DNA of 42,663 bases from an uncultured Acidobacteriia bacterium (lineage in GTDB: Bacteria > Acidobacteriota > Terriglobia > Bryobacterales > Bryobacteraceae): assembly GCA_903825445.1 (NCBI GenBank), contig CAIKAS010000193.1:1-42663 (forward strand), written 5' to 3'. Positions 38,262 to 42,663 of this stretch are shown here, in pieces. The position numbers were made by a program, and so were the translations under genes. The notes beneath the pieces are model-generated. The model did no database searches. It saw only the letters and a program-made list of their open reading frames with translations, and was not told the origin of the DNA. Each line of letters opens with the position of its first letter. Position 1 is the stretch's first letter.

Positions 38262-40652
38262 ATGTTCAGCAGACCCAATTCGCGTTGCGCTGTGGCAAGG
38301 TTGCTTGCGCTATGCGGGTTGGTGTCTGCAGGTTGGGCATCCGCCGCGCCGGATCCGGGAATCGCGCGCCTGGGCGCTGCAATCAGCGCGTACGATAAGC
38401 ACGATTACACGACGACCGTGAGGTTGTTGAGCGCGGCAGGTCAGCCTCCGAAATTGCGGGATTATGTTGCCTACTATCTGGCTAATGCTGAATTGGTGAC
38501 CAACGCCGGCGATGCGGCCGCCCGTGAACTGGCTGGTTATATGGCTTCGCCAGTGGCGGGGTCACCGCTGGCCGGGCGGATCAGCCTGCTCTACGCGAAG
38601 GCTTTGCTGGGCCAGCACGGATCGACGCCTGCGACGGCGGCTAAGGCGCGGGAAATCCTGCAAGCCGATTATGGGATTCTGCCGCAGCCCGATGGCGATT
38701 TTGCACTAGCGCAGGCGTTTGAAGGTACCGCATTCCCCCGGCAGGCGGCGACGTATTACCAGCGGGTGTATTTCTCATACCCATCGTCGGATCTGGCGGA
38801 AAAGGCAAGGGTCGCACTGGATAAACTGCGTTCGTCGCTGGCGGGCGAGTATCCCGCTGCTCCGGCCAGGCAAGAACTGGAACGCGCGGATGCCTGGCTG
38901 CGAGCCAAACAGTACGGTAAGGCGCGGCAGGAATATGAGACTCTGGCAACGGAGATGACCGGGGCGGATCGCGATGCGGCGCAGACCGGAGTAGGCGCGG
39001 CAATATATTTGAACGGTGATTACGCGGGCGCCGAACACTACCTGGCGCCACTGCACCCGGAAGGCGGCGAGGCGGCAGCTGAACGGCTCTATTACCTGAC
39101 CGAAGCGTATCGGCGACTGAACGACGACGCGAAAATGTTGAATGTGATCCAGCAGCTGGCGGATCACTTTCCGGTCTCTCCGTGGCGGCTGAAGGCGCTG
39201 ATCACGGCGGGGAATCGCTTCTTGCTGTTGCAGGACCGAGCGCAGTATGTTCCGCTCTATCAGGCGGCGGCCGCAGGTTTTCCAGGAGATAGTTCGGCGG
39301 CGCTTTGCGCCTGGCGTGTAACGTGGGCCGCGTGGCTGGATCGCAGTCCACACCGCGAGGAACTGCTGCGGGAACAGGTGGAGAAATTTCCCGGCGATAC
39401 GCATGTGAGCGATGCGCTGTTTTTTCTGGCACGGGCGGCGGAGCAGGATTCGAACTTTGCGGCGGCCCGGGCTTATTACGACAGACTGAACGTTTACTAT
39501 CCTCATTACTACTATTCGGGACTGGCGCGAACCAAGCTGACGGACCCGAAGATTTCTTCTGCGAAACCGGATGCGGCAATTCGGGCATGGCTGGAGAAAA
39601 CCTCGGATGCCGCGCATACGGCGGGTATTCCCGCCGATTTGATGGCCGCGCCGAACGAAGCGACACGGACGCGCATTGATCGGGGAAGATTACTGATCGC
39701 CGCGGGGCTGACTACCCAGGCTGTGGATGAATTGCAGTTCGGCGCGAAGCAGACCAACGAGCAACCGACGTTGCTTGCTATGGAATTATCGCGCGCCATG
39801 CCAACGCCCTATCTGGCCGTCAAGGTGATGAAAAAATTCAGCGGAGATTATCTCTCGCTGCCGTTCGAAAAAGCCTCTCGGGCCTTCTGGGAAATGCTGT
39901 TCCCCATTCCCTGGGAGGGGACACTGACCGTGAGCGCGATGGAACACGACCTGGATCCGTACGCGGTCGCAGGTCTGATCCGGCAGGAATCCGAGTTTAA
40001 TCCGGGCGCGCGTTCCTCAGTCGCTTATGGATTGATGCAGTTGATTCCGTCTACGGGGAAGATGCTGGGACGGCGCGACGGTATCAAGGTTTCGAGCGCC
40101 GGAATGTTGCTCAATCCAAGCCTGAATATCAAGCTGGGCACGCAGTATTTAAAGGGTGAGCTTGAACACTGGTCTGGTGACTGGGTGAAAACACTGGCGG
40201 CGTATAACGCTGGACCGACGCGTGTTCGCGATTGGATTAAACAGTTCGGATACGGCGATTCGTCAGAGTTCATCGAGACGATTCCCTTCAGCGAGACGCG
40301 GGATTACGTGCAGGCGGTGTTGCGAAACGGGCAGGTTTATCGTGAGCTGTACGGTAAAGACAAACTCGTGCTGGCTCCCGATGTGGCTGATGGTGCGACT
40401 GTGCCACCCGCGAAAATCGAAGACGTGGCAGCGGTGAGCAAGGTGGTTGCCAAGAAGCCATTGCGTGTTTCCCGGACCGGGAAGTCCGCTGGAAAGCCAG
40501 CGGCGAAACAGACCGGGAAGGCGCGAAGTGCGAACGCATCGGCGAAGACCCCTGCGAAGCCAGTCGTCAGCGCCGGGTCGAAGAAATCGACAGCCAGAGT
40601 TCCCGCAGCCCGCAACGCTGCGACCAAGACGCAAAAACATCCGGCTGCATGA
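38262..40652 (+). CDS. Slt70-like lytic transglycosylase with TPR superhelix and basic tail
   Basis: 796 residues. The signal peptide is RCAVARLLALCGLVSAGWAS. Residues about 40-520 are alpha-helical TPR/U-domain-like repeats. The SLT catalytic domain covers about 545-680, with the catalytic Glu in IRQESEFNPGA, then SSVAYGLMQLIPSTGKMLG, NIKLGTQYLKGEL and LAAYNAGPTRVRDW. The last 65 residues are Lys/Ala/Pro/Ser-rich (KKPLRVSRTGKSAGKPAAKQ), histone-H1-like. It should cut glycan strands of peptidoglycan in the periplasm. The start is placed at ATG 38262; GTG 38256 and TTG 38247 in the same frame are possible. Confidence 0.9.
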   Translation: MFSRPNSRCAVARLLALCGLVSAGWASAAPDPGIARLGAAISAYDKHDYTTTVRLLSAAGQPPKLRDYVAYYLANAELVTNAGDAAARELAGYMASPVAGSPLAGRISLLYAKALLGQHGSTPATAAKAREILQADYGILPQPDGDFALAQAFEGTAFPRQAATYYQRVYFSYPSSDLAEKARVALDKLRSSLAGEYPAAPARQELERADAWLRAKQYGKARQEYETLATEMTGADRDAAQTGVGAAIYLNGDYAGAEHYLAPLHPEGGEAAAERLYYLTEAYRRLNDDAKMLNVIQQLADHFPVSPWRLKALITAGNRFLLLQDRAQYVPLYQAAAAGFPGDSSAALCAWRVTWAAWLDRSPHREELLREQVEKFPGDTHVSDALFFLARAAEQDSNFAAARAYYDRLNVYYPHYYYSGLARTKLTDPKISSAKPDAAIRAWLEKTSDAAHTAGIPADLMAAPNEATRTRIDRGRLLIAAGLTTQAVDELQFGAKQTNEQPTLLAMELSRAMPTPYLAVKVMKKFSGDYLSLPFEKASRAFWEMLFPIPWEGTLTVSAMEHDLDPYAVAGLIRQESEFNPGARSSVAYGLMQLIPSTGKMLGRRDGIKVSSAGMLLNPSLNIKLGTQYLKGELEHWSGDWVKTLAAYNAGPTRVRDWIKQFGYGDSSEFIETIPFSETRDYVQAVLRNGQVYRELYGKDKLVLAPDVADGATVPPAKIEDVAAVSKVVAKKPLRVSRTGKSAGKPAAKQTGKARSANASAKTPAKPVVSAGSKKSTARVPAARNAATKTQKHPAA

Positions 40653-40664
40653 GAGGATAGCTTC

Positions 40665-41867
40665 ATGTCTGCTGTTTTGACCTCCACTGGTTCCTTGCCC
40701 AAAGGTGGTGTGGCCAGTCGCTTTCAGAGCGCTCGTACCCTTCCGTTCAAAGAGTCGGTGATCCGCGAGATGACGCGTCTGGCGATCCGCTTTGGCGCAG
40801 TGAATCTGGCGCAGGGGTTTCCGGATTTTCCGGCGCCCATCGATATCAAGCAGGCTGCCATCGACGCGATCAATGCGGATTACAATCAGTACCCGATTAC
40901 CTGGGGTGTGAAGCCATTCCGCGAGGCGATTGCACGCAAGTACAAGCGCACTTACGGGATGGAGATCGATCCGGAGCGTGAAGTGACGGTGTGTTGTGGT
41001 GCGACCGAGGCAATGATTGCGTCGCTTCTCGCGGTGACCGATCCAGGCGACGAGATAGTGGTTTTCGAACCCTACTACGAAAACTACCATCCCGATGCGT
41101 TGCTTTGCGGCGCCGAACGAAAGCTGGTGACACTGCATGCGCCGGACTGGCGGTTTGATCCTGACGAACTGCGGAAGGCTTTTACTTCACGGACGAAGGC
41201 GATCGTCATCAATACGCCTAATAATCCGACCGGTAAGGTGTTTTCGCGCGATGAGCTGACTTGCATTGCGGAGTTGTGCCAGGAGTTCGACGCGCTGGCG
41301 ATCACCGACGAAATCTACGAACACATTACTTACGACGGACTGAAGCATGTGCCGATTGCCACGCTGCCTGGCATGCGGGAACGCACGATCACCATCAACA
41401 GCATGAGCAAGACGTTTTCCGTGACGGGCTGGCGCGTGGGCTGGGCGATTGCGCCACCGGATATCACGGATACCGTTCGCAAGGTGCATGATTTTTTGAC
41501 AGTGGGGGCGGCGACTCCTCTGCAACATGCCGGGATGATGGCGCTGGATCTGCCGGATTCGTATTTCAATGGCTTATCGGCTGAGTACGACGGGCGGCGC
41601 AAGGCAGCGATCACGATGCTGGAAGGCGCGGGATTCCGTTGTTTTATGCCAGGAGGGGCGTATTACGTGATGTGCGATATCAGCGGGTTCGGTGCGAAAA
41701 ACGACGTGGAGTTTGCGATGGATCTGGTGGAGCGCGTGGGCGTGGCGGGAGTGCCGGGGTCGAGCTTTTATCTGAATCCTGAACTGGGCGCGAAGCAAAT
41801 ACGGTTTTGCTTTTGCAAAAAGTTCGAGACGTTGGCGGCGGCAGGGGAGCGGCTGCGGAAGATCTAA
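40665..41867 (+). CDS. Class I/II PLP aminotransferase (kynurenine/methionine aminotransferase-like)
   Basis: A 400-residue fold-type I aminotransferase. Features are NLAQGFPDFPAP, NQYPITWGVKPFREAIA, TVCCGATEAMIAS, the pyridine-binding Tyr in FEPYYENY, NTPNNPTGKVFSR, TDEIYEHITYDG and the Schiff-base Lys in SMSKTFSVTGWRVGW. The C-terminal substrate Arg is in KQIRFCFCK. The sequence most resembles glutamine/kynurenine-oxoglutarate transaminases and YbdL-type methionine aminotransferases. GAGAGGATAG precedes the ATG, 12 bases after the transglycosylase stop, so it may be co-transcribed. Confidence 0.92.
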   Translation: MSAVLTSTGSLPKGGVASRFQSARTLPFKESVIREMTRLAIRFGAVNLAQGFPDFPAPIDIKQAAIDAINADYNQYPITWGVKPFREAIARKYKRTYGMEIDPEREVTVCCGATEAMIASLLAVTDPGDEIVVFEPYYENYHPDALLCGAERKLVTLHAPDWRFDPDELRKAFTSRTKAIVINTPNNPTGKVFSRDELTCIAELCQEFDALAITDEIYEHITYDGLKHVPIATLPGMRERTITINSMSKTFSVTGWRVGWAIAPPDITDTVRKVHDFLTVGAATPLQHAGMMALDLPDSYFNGLSAEYDGRRKAAITMLEGAGFRCFMPGGAYYVMCDISGFGAKNDVEFAMDLVERVGVAGVPGSSFYLNPELGAKQIRFCFCKKFETLAAAGERLRKI

Positions 41868-41868
41868 G

Positions 41869-42663
41869 TCACTGCAGCGTGATGAGGACATTGGCTGGCG
41901 TGGTGATTCCACCGACGGTCGCGAGGAGTGGCTGGTCACCGCTGCCGGCTGAAGGCACGACAACATTGAGTTGGTAAACGCCCGATGCGGTCATTCCTGC
42001 AAAGAGAACGCGGGCAGGTGTGGTGCCGATTGTGACGGTCACCGGATTCACGGTCTCGGCGGCGCCAGTAAACGCTTTTCCAGCTGCGACAACGGGGCTG
42101 GTGGGTCCGAATCCGACACCGAACAGTTCGAGAGTTTCCCCAGCCTTCACCGGGCGCGTGTTGAAGAAAAACTTCCCCGTCGGACCGACCAGGTCATAGG
42201 TTCCGCCGCCGTAGGCACCCGATCCGTCTGGCGTAAGGATCACGCCCGCAGTGTAGGTACTGCCCGGTAACAGGCTCAAAGACGGGCCAAAAGCGGCGAG
42301 TGTCACGCTCGAAGTATTGGAGCCGTTGGCAGTGGTTACGACGACATTCACGACCCCGGCGGTTGAGTCATTCGGAGCCTGGAGGTTGATTTGTGTCGGA
42401 CTGACCAGCCAAAGGTAAGCGGACTTCTTGTTGATGGTGACGCTGGTGCCGCTTAGCGTGGTGGGGAAATTGCCGGTCCAGACGGCCGTTCCCGTTGCCA
42501 GGCCGGAACCGTATATCGAGATCCAGGAACCCGGTTGAACGGTAGACGCGGCACTGTAAAGAGGGACAACTCCTCCGGTTGTGATAACGGGTGGGGTTGC
42601 GGTGACGACGAGTTTCGATGCCGTTGACGCTGCTCCACCGGGGTTGGTTACGGTGATGCTGGC
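41869..42663 (-). CDS. TIGR03437-type C-terminal domain of a large secreted protein (cut by window edge)
   Basis: The frame is open from the right edge to the TGA at 41869 (264 residues, 5' end missing). It consists of repeated Ig-like or IPT-like beta-sandwich units, then the segment typical of TIGR03437: VPLYSAASTVQPGSWISIYG, LVSPTQINLQAP, ELFGVGFGPTSPVVAAGKA and ASGVYQLNVVVPS. This C-terminal domain is highly expanded in Solibacter-type acidobacteria and caps very long extracellular proteins. The protein's main part lies outside the window. A GTG at 42351 in the same frame is not a start. It converges on the aminotransferase with one base between stops. Confidence 0.88.
   Translation of the reverse strand, partial: ASITVTNPGGAASTASKLVVTATPPVITTGGVVPLYSAASTVQPGSWISIYGSGLATGTAVWTGNFPTTLSGTSVTINKKSAYLWLVSPTQINLQAPNDSTAGVVNVVVTTANGSNTSSVTLAAFGPSLSLLPGSTYTAGVILTPDGSGAYGGGTYDLVGPTGKFFFNTRPVKAGETLELFGVGFGPTSPVVAAGKAFTGAAETVNPVTVTIGTTPARVLFAGMTASGVYQLNVVVPSAGSGDQPLLATVGGITTPANVLITLQ

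Noticed and set aside
41869..42351. Treating the GTG at 42351 as the start of a 160-residue protein
   Set aside because: The same frame is open to the window edge and encodes the preceding part of the TIGR03437-type domain, so the gene is truncated by the window, not short.
1..42663. Mobile elements, prophage or CRISPR
   Set aside because: No transposase, integrase, phage structural genes, terminal repeats or regularly spaced repeats were found on either strand.

Overview
This window looks like chromosome of an acidobacterium of the Solibacter/Bryobacter group (Bryobacterales). The best evidence is the C-terminal domain of the protein cut by the right edge. It matches the TIGR03437-type domain, which is amplified almost exclusively in that group. 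Supporting signs are Tat-exported sugar-isomerase-like proteins, Gly/Arg/Ala-rich inserts, DinB and DUF4287 proteins, many short genes joined by ATGA overlaps, and a moderately GC-rich composition. This placement is an inference. No rRNA, insertion sequence, prophage or CRISPR array was seen, and no stretch over 300 bases lacks a gene.

Region 1 (1-12009) is a glycosylation locus. On the minus strand, a methyltransferase, a glycosyltransferase-methyltransferase fusion, a rhamnosyltransferase-like GT2 and a dolichol-phosphate-mannose-synthase-like GT2 are joined by 4-base overlaps. They are followed by a secreted Asp-box repeat protein and an outer-membrane barrel protein. Divergent from these is a 734-residue membrane protein with the motifs of the STT3/AglB/PglB oligosaccharyltransferase family (GT66), coupled to a GT4 enzyme. 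A second GT4 gene converges on it. I read this as a candidate protein N-glycosylation system with an archaeal-type transferase; it is the most interesting content of the window.

Region 2 (12107-22581) is mixed housekeeping and accessory: a small conserved protein, an exported sugar-isomerase-like protein, tRNA-Gly(UCC) with an unusual T-loop, argD, hpt, a DUF4287 gene with no normal start codon, a VOC/DoxX/TetR detoxification-type cluster with two clear operators, galT, yraN, a methyltransferase, an outer-membrane protein and an MFS transporter.

Region 3 (22639-28300) has icd, purE and a PurK-like protein that has lost the ATP-grasp centre, all overlapping. Then come a FrnE-like DsbA protein, a secreted protein of unknown role, a decayed DUF1624/NagX-type acyltransferase pseudogene and a DinB protein.

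Region 4 (28384-42663) has a secreted metallo-beta-lactamase-fold protein and an operon of ECF sigma factor, anti-sigma factor, POTRA-only protein and dimethylargininase-like enzyme. After these come a secreted peroxiredoxin, a 43-residue basic protein with a strongly structured downstream spacer, a secreted metalloprotease, a single-module ClpB-like AAA+ ATPase, an SDR, a coiled-coil protein, a Slt70-type lytic transglycosylase with a histone-H1-like tail, a class I aminotransferase and the truncated TIGR03437 protein.
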